This document shows, piece by piece, positions 39,329 through 49,582 of a stretch of 64,000 bases of DNA. A program made the position numbers and the translations under genes. The notes beneath the pieces are model-generated. The model did not search any database, was not told the DNA's origin, and was given only the letters and a program-made list of their open reading frames with translations. Within the stretch, counting starts at the first letter, position 1, and every line of letters begins with the position of its first letter. This DNA comes from Agrobacterium vaccinii (lineage in GTDB: Bacteria; Pseudomonadota; Alphaproteobacteria; Rhizobiales; Rhizobiaceae), in assembly GCF_021310995.1 (NCBI RefSeq), contig NZ_CP054150.1:1-64000 (forward strand), in the 5' to 3' direction.

Positions 39329-40918
39329 ATGGAGCGACTGGCGGGCAGGATCATGCTGAGCAGTGGTTTTGGCCGTGTTGTCATGACCATCGGTGCCGGT
39401 GCCATCGGTGCTCTTGCGTTTCCACCCTTTGGCTTTTTCGCGTCTCTGTTCGTCTCGTTCACGCTGCTGGTCTGGCTGATCGATGGTGCCACGGGCAATC
39501 CCGATGGCGGCCTATCGTCGCGTGGCTGGAAAACCTTCGTCATCGGCTGGCTGTTCGGGTTCGGCTACTTCGTGGCGGGTCTGTGGTGGCTTGGCAACGC
39601 CCTGCTTCTGGAGGCAGACGAGTTCGCCTGGGCCTTGCCGCTTGCCATCCTTGGATTGCCCGCCTGCCTCGCCATCTTCTACGGCTTCGCCGTCATGCTC
39701 GCCAATCTGCTCTGGTCGGACGGATGGGGACGTATCGCCGCTTTGGCCGCTGCCTTCGGCCTGATCGAATGGCTGCGCAGTTTCCTGCTGACGGGGTTTC
39801 CGTGGAATACGGTCGGCTACGGGCTGATGCCGTTCCCTTTGATGATGCAGACATCGAACCTCATCGGCATATTCGGCATGTCGATGCTGGCTGTTTTCGT
39901 GTTCTCCAGTCCGGCGCTGCTTGGGACGAAAAAAGGCTTGCTTCCGGGCCTTGGTATCGCGCTTCTCATGATGGCGGTGCATCTCGGATATGGTGCCTAT
40001 CGCCTACAGCAGCCATTGAACTCAGACAGTGATGCGCTGACGGTCAGGATCGTACAGCCGGGGATCGACCAATCCCGCAAGATGCTGAATGCCGACCGCG
40101 CCGAGATATTCAAGGAACATCTACGCCTGTCAGCACTGCCGGTGAAGGACGGCGAGAAGCGCCCTGACATCATTGTCTGGCCGGAAACCTCCGTACCCTT
40201 CATTCTGACGCAGAACCCGGATGCGCTGGAAGAGATCGCCAAGACACTGGACGATGGTCAGATATTGCTGACCGGTGCGGTGCGCATGGAAGATGCGGGT
40301 GCAGGACACGCGCCGCGGTATTACAATTCCGTCTATGCCATCGATAGTCAGGGGCAGATCATCGGTGCGACGGACAAGGTGCATCTTGTACCCTTCGGAG
40401 AGTATGTACCGTTCGAAAACGTGCTGAGAAACTTCGGCATCGACAATCTGATCAGCCTGCCCGGCGGCTTTTCGCCAGCCGCAACACGCGAGCCGATCAC
40501 GCTGCCCTCGGGCAAGAAGCTTCACTCGTTCATCTGCTATGAGATCATCTTTCCCGGCGAGGTGCCCGCCGATATCGCCACGTCGACGGCGATCGTCAAC
40601 GTGACGAATGACGGCTGGTTCGGCGATACGCCGGGTCCCTACCAGCATCTCCAGCAGGCCAGAATACGTGCTGTCGAAACCGGTATTCCGGTGATTCGCG
40701 CGGCCAATACCGGCATTTCTGCCATTATCGACCCTCTGGGGCGAATTGCCGCAGGTCTTGACTACGGTCAAAAGGGAATAATCGGTTCCACTTTAAGTGG
40801 TGCCGCCACTGGCGCGTTCACTGGAGATATGCGACAGATACACTTTTGGTTGTTCTTTGGAATATTGCTCGTGTGCGCGGTGATTGCTCGGACTGGTTTG
40901 ATGAAATCGAAGAATTGA
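39329..40918 (+). CDS. lnt: Apolipoprotein N-acyltransferase Lnt
   Basis: Lnt adds the third acyl chain to the N-terminal cysteine of lipoproteins, the step after LspA. The 529-residue protein has an N-terminal multi-helix membrane region (about 10-210) and a nitrilase domain with catalytic Glu in WPETSVPF, Lys in TDKVHLVPFGE and Cys in FICYEIIFPGE. I chose ATG 39329, which has GGAG at good spacing; a GTG at 39317 would add four residues. It stands behind the terminator at 39155. Confidence 0.94.
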   Translation: MERLAGRIMLSSGFGRVVMTIGAGAIGALAFPPFGFFASLFVSFTLLVWLIDGATGNPDGGLSSRGWKTFVIGWLFGFGYFVAGLWWLGNALLLEADEFAWALPLAILGLPACLAIFYGFAVMLANLLWSDGWGRIAALAAAFGLIEWLRSFLLTGFPWNTVGYGLMPFPLMMQTSNLIGIFGMSMLAVFVFSSPALLGTKKGLLPGLGIALLMMAVHLGYGAYRLQQPLNSDSDALTVRIVQPGIDQSRKMLNADRAEIFKEHLRLSALPVKDGEKRPDIIVWPETSVPFILTQNPDALEEIAKTLDDGQILLTGAVRMEDAGAGHAPRYYNSVYAIDSQGQIIGATDKVHLVPFGEYVPFENVLRNFGIDNLISLPGGFSPAATREPITLPSGKKLHSFICYEIIFPGEVPADIATSTAIVNVTNDGWFGDTPGPYQHLQQARIRAVETGIPVIRAANTGISAIIDPLGRIAAGLDYGQKGIIGSTLSGAATGAFTGDMRQIHFWLFFGILLVCAVIARTGLMKSKN

Positions 40919-41062
40919 CCAAAAACCCCTAAAATTGCATAGTGAACTTGTTAGGTTGCACAACGCACGTGATATGTTTCGTGCGGCGACAATCCTACTA
41001 TTCAGGATTTGAACAGGCGTGTAGTCGATAACCCGAATAAACTGAATGTCAGGACCACGACA

Positions 41063-41482
41063 ATGACAGAGAACAAGAAGAAGCCAAACCCGATCGACAT
41101 TCACGTCGGAAGCCGTATTCGCCTCCGCCGCACGATGCTGGGCATGAGCCAGGAAAAGCTGGGCGAAAGCCTCGGCATTACATTTCAGCAGATTCAGAAA
41201 TACGAAAAAGGGACGAACCGCGTCGGCGCCAGCCGTTTGCAGAACATCTCTGGAATTCTCAATGTCCCCGTGTCGTTCTTCTTTGAAGATGCGCCGGGCG
41301 ATCAGGGCGTCAGCGCCACCGGCATGGCCGAAGCAAACAGCTCCAACTATGTCGTGGACTTCCTGTCCTCGTCCGAAGGGCTCCAGCTGAACCGCGCTTT
41401 CGTCAAGATCAACGACCCGAAGGTTCGCCGCCGTCTCGTCGATCTGGTCAAGGCTCTCGCTGCCGAAGGCGACGCGGAATAA
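41063..41482 (+). CDS. praR: XRE-family regulator, PraR-like
   Basis: The 139-residue protein has one helix-turn-helix (about 18-72: IRLRRTMLGMSQEKLGESLG, then FQQIQKYEKGTNRVGASRL) and a C-terminal part with SSEGLQLNRAFVKINDPKVRRRLV. The sequence and its place upstream of metK match PraR/PhrR regulators of rhizobia, which control attachment, biofilm and quorum-sensing genes. I chose ATG 41063; a TTG at 41009 would add 18 untypical residues. Name confidence is moderate; the fold is certain. Confidence 0.82.
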   Translation: MTENKKKPNPIDIHVGSRIRLRRTMLGMSQEKLGESLGITFQQIQKYEKGTNRVGASRLQNISGILNVPVSFFFEDAPGDQGVSATGMAEANSSNYVVDFLSSSEGLQLNRAFVKINDPKVRRRLVDLVKALAAEGDAE

Positions 41483-41506
41483 CGCATTTACCATTGCGCG
41501 ATTTTT

Positions 41507-41532
41507 AAAACGGTCCTTCGGGGCCGTTTTTT
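41507..41532 (+). terminator. Terminator after praR
   Basis: AACGGTCC and GGGCCGTT pair (one G-U) around a stable TTCG tetraloop at 41517-41520, with flanking A and T runs on either side. This is a classic intrinsic terminator 25 bases after the praR stop. Confidence 0.8.
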
Positions 41533-41651
41533 ATTGCGTAAGGATGAGTTAGGAATTCCGATATAAAGATATATTTATGTCGTTGTGTCCTTGTTTTTTG
41601 CGAGCAAAATGACTAACAAACCGGAAGACACTTCTTTGAGGGGAATCCCGC

Positions 41652-42917
41652 ATGCGCGCTAATTACCTGTTCACCAGCGAGTCTGTTGCTGAAGGTCACC
41701 CTGACAAGGTGTGTGACCGTATTTCCGATGAAATCGTCGATCTCATCTACCGCGAGGCCGCTAAGACCGGGGTTGATCCCTGGACAGTGCGCATCGCCTG
41801 CGAGACCCTCGCAACGACGAACCGCGTGATCATCGCCGGTGAAGTGCGTGTTCCCGACACGCTGTTGAAAAAGGACAAGGACGGCAACGTTCTCAAGGAC
41901 GCGAGCGGCCATCCTGTCATCAACCCCGCCAAGTTCAAGGCCGCCGCCCGCAAGGCCATCCGCGATATCGGCTACGAGCAGGACGGCTTCCACTGGAAGA
42001 CGGCCAAGATCGACGTGCTGCTGCACCCGCAGTCTGCCGACATTGCGCAGGGCGTGGACAACGCGTCCGACAAGCAGGGCGACGAAGGCGCTGGCGACCA
42101 GGGCATCATGTTCGGTTACGCCTGCAAGGAAACGCCGGACCTGATGCCGGCCCCGATCTATTATTCGCACCGCATTCTCCAGCTTCTGGCAACTGCCCGC
42201 AAGAGCGGCGAAGGCGAAGCAGCCAAGCTCGGCCCCGACGCCAAGAGCCAGGTGACCGTGCGTTACGTCGATGGCAAGGCATCTGAAGCCGTATCCATCG
42301 TGCTTTCCACGCAGCATCTCGATGCCAGCTGGGACTCCAAGAAGGTCCGCTCCGTCGTAGAGCCCTACATCCGCGAAGCGCTGGGCGAATTGAAGATCGC
42401 CGACGATTGCCAGTGGTACATCAACCCAACCGGCAAGTTCGTGATCGGTGGTCCTGACGGCGACGCTGGCCTGACCGGCCGCAAGATCATCGTCGACACC
42501 TATGGCGGTGCTGCCCCTCACGGTGGCGGCGCATTCTCCGGCAAGGACACGACCAAGGTCGACCGTTCCGCAGCCTATGCTGCCCGCTACATTGCCAAGA
42601 ACGTTGTGGCTGCCGGATTGGCAGAGCGTTGCACGATCCAGCTGTCCTACGCCATCGGCGTTGCCCAGCCACTGTCGGTCTATGTTGATTTCCACCAAAC
42701 GGGCAAGATGAGCGAAGACGAGGTCGAAGCCGCGATCCGCAAAGTCATCGACCTCTCGCCGTCCGGCATTCGTCGCCACCTTGACCTCAACAAGCCGATC
42801 TATGCCAAGACGTCGTCCTACGGCCATTTCGGTCGCAAGGCCGGTCGTGATGGATCCTTCTCCTGGGAGAAGCTGGATCTGGTCAAGCCGCTCAAGGATG
42901 CGTTGAAAGCCGCTTAA
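41652..42917 (+). CDS. metK: S-adenosylmethionine synthetase
   Basis: MetK makes SAM from ATP and methionine. The 421-residue protein has the start [20 protein letters not shown], the ATP site [12 protein letters not shown] (about 145-156) and [17 protein letters not shown] (about 294-310). The length fits the slightly long alphaproteobacterial form with an insert near 75-95. It has its own leader of about 119 bases after the praR terminator, AT-rich at 41560-41580; I could not match that leader to a known SAM riboswitch class. Confidence 0.97.
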   Translation: MRANYLFTSESVAEGHPDKVCDRISDEIVDLIYREAAKTGVDPWTVRIACETLATTNRVIIAGEVRVPDTLLKKDKDGNVLKDASGHPVINPAKFKAAARKAIRDIGYEQDGFHWKTAKIDVLLHPQSADIAQGVDNASDKQGDEGAGDQGIMFGYACKETPDLMPAPIYYSHRILQLLATARKSGEGEAAKLGPDAKSQVTVRYVDGKASEAVSIVLSTQHLDASWDSKKVRSVVEPYIREALGELKIADDCQWYINPTGKFVIGGPDGDAGLTGRKIIVDTYGGAAPHGGGAFSGKDTTKVDRSAAYAARYIAKNVVAAGLAERCTIQLSYAIGVAQPLSVYVDFHQTGKMSEDEVEAAIRKVIDLSPSGIRRHLDLNKPIYAKTSSYGHFGRKAGRDGSFSWEKLDLVKPLKDALKAA

Positions 42918-42965
42918 GGCTTGTCAATCGCTACCGATTGAGAGATACGGTCTGAACGTTTTGAG

Positions 42966-43001
42966 ACCCGCACAGCGCAGATGAACAGGCGCGGTGCGGG
43001 T
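42966..43001 (+). other. Hairpin between metK and trmB
   Basis: ACCCGCAC (42966-42973) pairs with GTGCGGGT (42994-43001) over a 20-base loop. A TTATCCATTT stretch follows and the trmB start is 26 bases further on. It may be a partial terminator of metK or a leader structure for trmB. Confidence 0.4.
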
Positions 43002-43026
43002 TATCCATTTGTCTGAGAGTGTTGAA

Positions 43027-43725
43027 ATGACGGAAGAGCGACGTTCACGCGCAACGGAAGCGTTTTTTGGTCGGCGTAAAGGCAAGCCACTGCGCAACCA
43101 GCAGGTCGATACGATCGAAAACCTCTTGCCGTTGCTGAAAGTCGATCTTGAGACGCAGCCGCCGAAAAATCTCGCGGCCCTGTTTCCTGCGGATGTGAAA
43201 ACCATCCGCCTCGAAATCGGCTTTGGCGGTGGCGAGCATCTCATACACCGTGCCTCCGAAAACCCTGCCACCGGCTTCATCGGCGTCGAGCCCTTCGTCA
43301 ATTCCATGGCGAAGCTTCTCGGCAGCGTGAAAGAGCGCGAGCTGATGAACATCCGTCTCTATGACGATGACGCGACGCAGTTGCTCGACTGGCTGCCGGA
43401 TGCCTGCATCGACCATATCGATCTGCTTTATCCCGACCCGTGGCCGAAAAAGAAGCACTGGAAGCGTCGCTTCGTCTCAGACGTCAATCTCGCGCGGTTT
43501 CATCGTGTGCTGAAGCCCGGCGGCAAGTTCTGCTTCGCCTCGGATATCGATACCTACATCAACTGGACGCTACAGCATTGCGCTAGCCATGGCGGGTTCG
43601 AATGGACGGCGCAGACATCCGCCGACTGGACGACGCCGTTCGATAACTGGCCGGGCACGCGTTACGAGAACAAGGCGAAGCGCGAGGGTCGCAGCTCCGC
43701 CTATCTCACCTTCATCCGCACCTGA
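43027..43725 (+). CDS. trmB: tRNA (guanine-N7)-methyltransferase TrmB
   Basis: TrmB makes m7G46 in tRNA. The 232-residue protein has the SAM-binding [12 protein letters not shown] and the family motif [16 protein letters not shown] with catalytic Asp. I chose ATG 43027 (MTEERRSRA); a GTG at 42994 lies inside the preceding hairpin and is unlikely. Its stop is two bases from the rbsK stop on the other strand. Confidence 0.93.
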   Translation: MTEERRSRATEAFFGRRKGKPLRNQQVDTIENLLPLLKVDLETQPPKNLAALFPADVKTIRLEIGFGGGEHLIHRASENPATGFIGVEPFVNSMAKLLGSVKERELMNIRLYDDDATQLLDWLPDACIDHIDLLYPDPWPKKKHWKRRFVSDVNLARFHRVLKPGGKFCFASDIDTYINWTLQHCASHGGFEWTAQTSADWTTPFDNWPGTRYENKAKREGRSSAYLTFIRT

Positions 43726-43727
43726 GT

Positions 43728-44627
43728 TTAGATTTTAGCATCTACCTCGGATGCGACGGGTATCGACGGCTGTGCTCCGGGCCGGGTGCAGGCCAGAGAA
43801 CCGGCAACGGCGGCGCGACGAAGGGCTGCCTCGAAATCGAGACCCGCATCCAGGCTCGCAGCCAGATAACCGCAAAACGTATCACCCGCACCGACCGTAT
43901 CGACCGGCTCGATCTTCAGGCCCTTGGCCTTGACGAGCTTGCCATTGCGAACGGCGATTACGCCTTCCGCACCCAGCGTGACGATCAGCGTCTGGCCGGT
44001 TTCGTCATGAAGGGCGGCGAGTTCCTTTTCCCGCTGGTCAGCGGAAAGGCCATTTCTGCCGATCAGCAATTCGAACTCGGTTTCATTGGCAATGACGACA
44101 TCCGTCAGTCGCGACAGGCGCTGCGCCTCAGATGTCAGCGGCGCGGTGTTGATGAGCGTCGTGACACGTTTTGCCTTGGCGGCCTTGAGTGCTGCTTCGA
44201 TGGCCTCGGCTGGTATTTCGAACTGCAACATCAGGATGTCGCCTGCCGTCATCTCTGAAACAGTTCGTTCCGCATCGGCTGCCGACACTTCGCCATTGGC
44301 GGCGGGGATGACCGAAATCATGTTTTCCCCGCCCTCACCAATCAGAATAACGGCGGTTCCGGTTGGCACGGCAACGGACTTGACCAGCGACAGATCGGTT
44401 CTGGCATCGCGAAGCAGGGTCAGGGCCGGGGCTGCGAAGGCGTCGTCGCCAACGGCACCCGCCATTTTCACCGTGGCACCGGCACGTTTCGCAGCCAGCG
44501 CTTGATTGGCGCCCTTGCCACCGGCGGCGGTGGAGAAGGTCTTGCCGGTCACGGTTTCACCCGGTTTTGGCAGACGGTCGGAAATGGCAACGAGGTCCAT
44601 GTTGATGGAGCCGAAAACTGTGATCAT
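43728..44627 (-). CDS. rbsK: Ribokinase
   Basis: A PfkB-family sugar kinase that phosphorylates ribose at O5. The 299-residue protein has the N-terminal MITVFGSINMDLV, the first PfkB signature GGKGANQALAAKRAG (about 38-52) and the second signature DTVGAGDTFCGYLAA with catalytic Asp (about 244-258). I chose ATG 44627, giving the normal ribokinase length; ATGs at 44636 and 44690 are upstream, the latter overlapping rmuC. No ribose transporter is nearby. Confidence 0.9.
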   Translation of the reverse strand: MITVFGSINMDLVAISDRLPKPGETVTGKTFSTAAGGKGANQALAAKRAGATVKMAGAVGDDAFAAPALTLLRDARTDLSLVKSVAVPTGTAVILIGEGGENMISVIPAANGEVSAADAERTVSEMTAGDILMLQFEIPAEAIEAALKAAKAKRVTTLINTAPLTSEAQRLSRLTDVVIANETEFELLIGRNGLSADQREKELAALHDETGQTLIVTLGAEGVIAVRNGKLVKAKGLKIEPVDTVGAGDTFCGYLAASLDAGLDFEAALRRAAVAGSLACTRPGAQPSIPVASEVDAKI

Positions 44628-44676
44628 GCGGGTCATTCCATAAGAGGCGAAAACGAAGGCGACTTTGCAGAGTGGA

Positions 44677-45873
44677 TCACTCGTCGTCAACCACCCTCAG
44701 CTTGGTGGCACCGGCGCGCACATCCGCGATGCGCCGCAACTGTTCGGCTTCGAGATGAGCAATTTCCTTTTGCGACGGCGCGAAATCGAGGCTTTCGATC
44801 TTGATGCCGCGCGCCAAGACCTTGTCGGACGAGGTCAGCATCATGTCCACGTCCTTCTGCACCAGCCCGAAATGCGCCTGCAATTTGCGCGTCCGCTCAT
44901 CCAGACGCCGCACATCGTCCATCAGCATCGCCACTTCGCCTTGAATGAGATGCGCCTGTTCGCGCATGCGCTGGTCTTTCAACACCGACTGGATGACCTG
45001 AACCGACAGCATCAACAGCGACGGCGAAACGATGACGACGCGCGACCGGTGGGCGCGCTGCACGAGGTTTTCGAAGTGTTGATGAATATCGGCAAAGATG
45101 GATTCAGAGGGCACGAAGATAAAGGCGGTGTCCTGGGTTTCGCCTGAGATGAGATATTTGTCCGCCACATCGCGGATATGCACTTCCATATCGCGACGAA
45201 ATTGCTGGGTGGCGGCGCGTTTGGCCTCTGGCGTATCGTCGGCCTTCAGCGCATTCCACGCTTCCAATGGAAATTTCGCGTCGATGACCAGTGGCGGCGC
45301 GTTGTTCGGCATTCGGATGGTGCAATCGGGCCGGAAGCCGTTCGAAAGCGTCGGCTGCAAACTGTAGGAGCCGGAGGGCAGGGCGTCGGCAATCAGCGCT
45401 TCCATACGCGCTTGGCCAAAAGCGCCGCGCGTCTGCTTGTTGTTGAGAATGGCCTGCAGGCCGATCACGTCCTTGGCCAGATCCTGAATATTGCCCTGCG
45501 CGGCATCGATGACGGCGAGGCGTTCCTGCAATTTGCTGAGGTTTTCGTGCGTCGAGCGGGTCTGCTCCGTCAGCGTGGTGCCGATGCGCTGAGACATGCC
45601 ATCCAGCCGGTCGTTCAGCGTCTGGCTCATTTCGTTCTGGCGGGCGCTGAGGCTCTCCGTCATGGCGGCGATGCGGCCATGCAGCTCCGACTGGGTTCTC
45701 AAAAGCTCGGTGATTTCATCCCGCGATTGATCGGGCGCGGGCGGTTTGCGCCACATGAACGCCGCAGCCACCAGACAGCCCGCAATGAGAATGCCGAGGA
45801 GAGCGCCAACCGATATCTGGAGGCTGCCGAGACTGAAAGCTGTCGTACCAAGCGCATTGAGATCGATGTTCAT
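44677..45873 (-). CDS. rmuC: DNA recombination protein RmuC
   Basis: RmuC limits inversion at short inverted repeats and has a predicted nuclease fold. The 398-residue protein has an N-terminal membrane helix (about 18-42), a long coiled coil (about 55-140) and the conserved RmuC domain with RPDCTIRMPNNAPPLVIDAK and FVPSESIFADIHQHFENL. ATG 45873 is preferred over a TTG two codons upstream. It lies 49 bases upstream of rbsK on the same strand. Confidence 0.9.
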   Translation of the reverse strand: MNIDLNALGTTAFSLGSLQISVGALLGILIAGCLVAAAFMWRKPPAPDQSRDEITELLRTQSELHGRIAAMTESLSARQNEMSQTLNDRLDGMSQRIGTTLTEQTRSTHENLSKLQERLAVIDAAQGNIQDLAKDVIGLQAILNNKQTRGAFGQARMEALIADALPSGSYSLQPTLSNGFRPDCTIRMPNNAPPLVIDAKFPLEAWNALKADDTPEAKRAATQQFRRDMEVHIRDVADKYLISGETQDTAFIFVPSESIFADIHQHFENLVQRAHRSRVVIVSPSLLMLSVQVIQSVLKDQRMREQAHLIQGEVAMLMDDVRRLDERTRKLQAHFGLVQKDVDMMLTSSDKVLARGIKIESLDFAPSQKEIAHLEAEQLRRIADVRAGATKLRVVDDE

Positions 45874-46023
45874 ATCCAAATCTAACAGATTTCGTGTGAT
45901 TCGTCAGATCAAAACAAGAACATTTCTGGGGCGTAAATGAGTCCCGTTTGCCGCTGCTCATGTCGCTAATATTGGCCTTTATTTTTTGTTTCCTCCAAAG
46001 ATGAGATGCGTTATGGGGAAGCC

Positions 46024-46536
46024 ATGACGATCAAACCTCTTATTATTTTGCCTGATCCACTGCTGCGCCAGCAATCCAAGCCCATCGAACAGGTGGATGC
46101 CGAGATCACGCGTCTGGCCGACGACATGCTGGACACGATGTATGATGCGCCGGGTATCGGCCTTGCCGCCATCCAGATCGGCGTGCCGCGCCGCATGCTG
46201 GTCATCGACATCTCACGCGAGGATGAAGACCGCAATCCGGTTGTGTTCATCAACCCGGAAATCCTCAAAGTGTCGGACGATGTCTCGGCCTATGAGGAGG
46301 GCTGTCTGTCCATTCCCGACTATTATGCCGAGGTTGAGCGCCCGGCTTCGCTGACGGTTGGCTATATCGATCGCGATGGCAAGCAGCAGACGGTGGAAGC
46401 CGATGGCCTTTTGGCAACCTGCCTTCAACATGAAATGGACCATCTCAACGGTGTTCTGTTCATCGACCACATTTCCCGCCTGAAACGGGATATGGTCATC
46501 AAGAAATTCACCAAAGCGGCCCGCGCAAAAATCTGA
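46024..46536 (+). CDS. def: Peptide deformylase
   Basis: Def removes the formyl group from new proteins. The 170-residue metalloenzyme has motif 1 [10 protein letters not shown] (about 43-52), motif 2 EEGCLSIP with the metal Cys (about 92-99) and motif 3 QHEMDHLNG with the two metal His residues (about 135-143). ATG 46024 has GGGGA directly upstream; an ATG at 46006 is possible. fmt, which attaches the formyl group, follows 51 bases downstream. Confidence 0.96.
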   Translation: MTIKPLIILPDPLLRQQSKPIEQVDAEITRLADDMLDTMYDAPGIGLAAIQIGVPRRMLVIDISREDEDRNPVVFINPEILKVSDDVSAYEEGCLSIPDYYAEVERPASLTVGYIDRDGKQQTVEADGLLATCLQHEMDHLNGVLFIDHISRLKRDMVIKKFTKAARAKI

Positions 46537-46587
46537 TCTGCCTGTCTACAAGCATTGGCAGATCAGGCAGCAGGGCAGGGGGCGAGC

Positions 46588-47523
46588 ATGGCACTGCGCA
46601 TCATTTTCATGGGAACGCCGGAATTTTCCGTTCCCACCCTGCGCGCACTGGTCGACGCGGGCCATGAGATCGCCGCTGTCTATACACAGCCGCCACGACC
46701 CGGCGGTCGTCGCGGGCTCGACCTCCAGAAATCACCCGTGCATCAGGCCGCCGAACTGCTCGGCATTCCGGTTTTGACGCCGCTGAATTTCAAGGCGGAA
46801 GAAGACCGGGCGGAATTCAAGGCGTTCAACGCAGACGTGGCCGTCGTCGTCGCCTATGGCCTGCTGCTGCCTGAGGCCATTTTGAACGGCACCCGTCTCG
46901 GCTGCTACAATGGTCACGCCTCGCTGCTTCCGCGCTGGCGGGGTGCCGCCCCCATTCAGCGCGCCATCATGGCTGGAGATACCGAAACCGGCATGATGGT
47001 AATGCAGATGGAAAAGGGGCTGGACACTGGCCCCGTGGCGCTGACCGCGCGCGTTGCCATCGGCCCGAACATGACGGCTGGCGAATTGCATGACAGCCTG
47101 ATGCTGGCGGGCGCGCGGCTAATGCGCGAGGCGATGCTGAAGCTGGAAGATAATGACTTGTCACTGACACCGCAGTCGGAGGAGGGCGTTGTCTACGCCG
47201 CCAAGATCGACAAGGCCGAGACCCGCATCAATTTCTCCTGGTCCAGCCAGGATGTGCACAATCACATTCGCGGCCTCTCGCCTTTTCCAGGTGCGTGGTT
47301 CGAAATGCAGATCGGCGGCAAGGCCGAACGCGTGAAGGTGCTGGAAACGCAGTTGGCAAGCGGCATGGGCGAGGCGGGCTCCGTTCTGGACGGTGCCCTG
47401 ACCATCGCTTGCGGCAGCGGCGCGGTTAGGCTGGTGCGTCTGCAAAAGGCGGGCGGCAAGCCGATGTTGGCGCAAGATTTTCTGCGCGGCACTCCAGTTG
47501 CTGTCGGAACGAGGCTCGGCTGA
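46588..47523 (+). CDS. fmt: Methionyl-tRNA formyltransferase
   Basis: Fmt formylates initiator Met-tRNA using 10-formyl-tetrahydrofolate. The 311-residue protein has [17 protein letters not shown] at the start, the catalytic segment [18 protein letters not shown] (about 108-125) and a C-terminal OB-fold domain (about 205-305). ATG 46588 follows a purine-rich GGGGGCGAG site; a TTG at 46555 is less likely. Its TGA shares one base with the ATG of truA, indicating coupling. Confidence 0.95.
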   Translation: MALRIIFMGTPEFSVPTLRALVDAGHEIAAVYTQPPRPGGRRGLDLQKSPVHQAAELLGIPVLTPLNFKAEEDRAEFKAFNADVAVVVAYGLLLPEAILNGTRLGCYNGHASLLPRWRGAAPIQRAIMAGDTETGMMVMQMEKGLDTGPVALTARVAIGPNMTAGELHDSLMLAGARLMREAMLKLEDNDLSLTPQSEEGVVYAAKIDKAETRINFSWSSQDVHNHIRGLSPFPGAWFEMQIGGKAERVKVLETQLASGMGEAGSVLDGALTIACGSGAVRLVRLQKAGGKPMLAQDFLRGTPVAVGTRLG

Positions 47524-48329
47524 TGCCACGCTTCCGCATGACCGTCGAATATGATGGTTCCCCTTATTTCGGCTGGCAACGGCAGACCAATGGGCCGTCG
47601 GTTCAAGGCGCGCTGGAAGCAGCCGTTCTGTCGTTGACGACGGAAGTCGTGAGCTTTCGCGGCGCGGGCCGTACAGACTCAGGCGTTCACGCCAAGGGAC
47701 AGGTCGTGCATGTTGATCTCACCCGCGCCTGGGAGCCCTACAAGCTGCGCAACGCACTAAACGCGCATCTTGCCATGGCGGGAGAGGCTGTCTCGGTTCT
47801 GGACGTGGAAGCCGTCACCGAGGATTTCGACGCGCGCTTTTCAGCACTCCGCCGCCATTACCTTTACCGCATCATCTGCCGCAAATCCCGGCTGGCGCTG
47901 GAACATAAGCGGGCCTGGTGGGTATCGAAAGACCTCGACCATGAGGCCATGCATGCGGCGGCCCAAACGTTGGTGGGTCGGCATGATTTTACAACCTTCC
48001 GCTCCGTGCATTGCCAGGCCAACAGCCCGGTCAGAACGCTCGACCGGCTGGATGTGACGCGCGACGGCGACCTGATCGAAATACGCGCGACGGCACAAAG
48101 CTTTCTGCACAATCAGATCCGATCTTTTGCCGGCACGCTGAAACTGGCCGGTGACGGCGGCATGACGGTTGAAGACGTGAAGGCAGCACTGGAGGCGCGT
48201 GACCGCAAGGCCTGCGGCCCGGTTGCGCCGCCGGACGGGCTCTATTTCATGCAGGTGGATTATCCCGATGTGATACCGCCACGGAAACCCAGACCGGAGA
48301 TGACCAATGACGGTGACGATCTATCATAA
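47523..48329 (+). CDS. truA: tRNA pseudouridine(38-40) synthase TruA
   Basis: TruA makes pseudouridine at tRNA positions 38-40. The 268-residue protein has the catalytic Asp in [16 protein letters not shown] (about 45-60), with the N-terminal [16 protein letters not shown]. It overlaps fmt by one base and the arsC frame by 23 bases. The last residues ([12 protein letters not shown]) lie within that overlap and are not conserved. Confidence 0.94.
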   Translation: MPRFRMTVEYDGSPYFGWQRQTNGPSVQGALEAAVLSLTTEVVSFRGAGRTDSGVHAKGQVVHVDLTRAWEPYKLRNALNAHLAMAGEAVSVLDVEAVTEDFDARFSALRRHYLYRIICRKSRLALEHKRAWWVSKDLDHEAMHAAAQTLVGRHDFTTFRSVHCQANSPVRTLDRLDVTRDGDLIEIRATAQSFLHNQIRSFAGTLKLAGDGGMTVEDVKAALEARDRKACGPVAPPDGLYFMQVDYPDVIPPRKPRPEMTNDGDDLS

Positions 48330-48711
48330 CCCCGCCTGCGGCACCTCGCGCAACACGCTGGCCATGATCCGCCAATCGGGCGAAGAACCTATCATCATCG
48401 AATATCTGAAGACGCCGCCGTCGCGCGATGAGATCGTCTCTCTTGCTGAAAAGATCGGTGTGCCGCTGCGCGGCCTTCTGCGGGAAAAAGGCACGCCCTA
48501 TGCGGAGCTTGGGCTTTCGGACGAGAGTTTGAGCGATGATGCCTTGCTGGATGCCATCGAAGCACATCCAATCCTGCTCAATCGGCCTATCGTGGTGACG
48601 GACAAGGGCGCACGTCTTTGTCGCCCATCGGAACTGGTGCTGGAGATTCTGGACGAAGGCAGCATTGGTAGCTTCACCAAGGAAGATGGCGAGGTTGTAC
48701 CTGGGCGCTGA
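48307..48711 (+). CDS. arsC: Arsenate reductase (glutaredoxin-dependent), ArsC family
   Basis: A 134-residue thioredoxin-fold protein with the catalytic cysteine in [12 protein letters not shown] (Cys11) and conserved arginines in the [20 protein letters not shown] region (about 91-110). These match glutaredoxin-coupled arsenate reductases. The annotation is by fold; members of the family also include proteins without arsenate activity, and no ars transporter is present. It begins 23 bases before the truA stop. Confidence 0.82.
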   Translation: MTVTIYHNPACGTSRNTLAMIRQSGEEPIIIEYLKTPPSRDEIVSLAEKIGVPLRGLLREKGTPYAELGLSDESLSDDALLDAIEAHPILLNRPIVVTDKGARLCRPSELVLEILDEGSIGSFTKEDGEVVPGR

Positions 48712-48735
48712 TTTTTGCAGAAGCCAGGCGAAAAG

Positions 48736-48934
48736 TAGGCGTTGCGGGTTTGGCTTACCCCCCTCTGTCCTGCCGGACATCTCCCCCACAAGGAGGGAGA
48801 TCGACTCGTGGTTAGCGCTCGCCCATCTTGAATGCTGCGGATAGAATGGTGAGCGTGCGCCTAGCCTATCTCCCTCCTTGTGGGGGAGATGTCCGTCAGG
48901 ACAGAGGGGGGTAAGCCAAGCCCGCCATCGCCTA
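48736..48934. repeat. 199-bp palindromic intergenic repeat
   Basis: Arms of 66 and 67 bases (48736-48801 and 48868-48934) are inverted copies with few mismatches and one indel, sharing GGCTTACCCCCCTCTGTCC and TCTCCCTCCTTGTGGGGGAG-type blocks. The 66-base centre has a weaker inverted repeat of its own. I recognise the block type as a dispersed intergenic repeat in Rhizobiales genomes. It lies between two convergent genes and could end transcription from both. Confidence 0.8.
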
Positions 48935-48959
48935 TAATGAAAAGATTCACACCCCGGCG

Positions 48960-49556
48960 TCAGCTCGGATAGACGCCCAGAAAGCGTTGCAGCACTTCAG
49001 ACAGGATCATGCCGGGAATAAGCAGCGTCATAACGAGTGCGGCGACCAGCAACGGCTGGTCCCGCACGAAGAATTTGACGATGCGGGAAAAGCTGAACAC
49101 CAGCGCCAGCAGCAGCGAAAACCACAGGATTGCGACCAGCCCCTGCAAGGACGGCACCAAAAGCGCAATCAGGATCAGCGTGGCATAGGCATAGGAAAAT
49201 GGCAGCGATAGCCAGTTGGCGACGACCACGAGCGCCGGGAATTTCTGCTTTGCGCCAAATGCCACCAGCAGAAACCCGATGAGGATCAGCGGCACCATCC
49301 AGCAGATGGCCTCGACCATCGCCAGCCGCAGGAAGAAGATGGCCCCGGTGCCGACACCCTTCGGCAGGACCGACAAATAGGCTTCATGCCACCAGTACCA
49401 GGACAGCGCCATGGACGGCAGACACCAGAGCGCCGCATAAAACGACCGCCCCACGCCCCGATCCGTCAAATCCAGCAACCGCCCCCCGGCCGGATCGCCC
49501 AGAAACAGCAGCCACAGGCCTCTGACGTAGAGGGTTATCTCGTTATACGAAGGCAT
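48960..49556 (-). CDS. Membrane protein, tandem paralogue A
   Basis: Unknown function. The 198-residue protein has about five membrane helices (about 36-56, 72-100, 108-130, 134-160, 170-190). Its first 22 residues, MPSYNEITLYVRGLWLLFLG then DP, align without gaps with those of the next gene upstream. Both have RGLWLL at residues 12-17 and end FLGV plus a short tail, so they are paralogues. ATG 49556 follows GGGAAC; a TTG at 49580 is less likely. GC content is like the core genes (37 of 60 bases at 49261-49320). Confidence 0.75.
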   Translation of the reverse strand: MPSYNEITLYVRGLWLLFLGDPAGGRLLDLTDRGVGRSFYAALWCLPSMALSWYWWHEAYLSVLPKGVGTGAIFFLRLAMVEAICWMVPLILIGFLLVAFGAKQKFPALVVVANWLSLPFSYAYATLILIALLVPSLQGLVAILWFSLLLALVFSFSRIVKFFVRDQPLLVAALVMTLLIPGMILSEVLQRFLGVYPS

Positions 49557-49582
49557 GATGTTCCCGTGTGCTAACCGCAAAT

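Noticed and set aside
41533..41651. Known SAM riboswitch before metK
   Set aside because: The leader did not show the conserved core of the SAM-II or SAM/SAH classes by eye; kept only as an open question.
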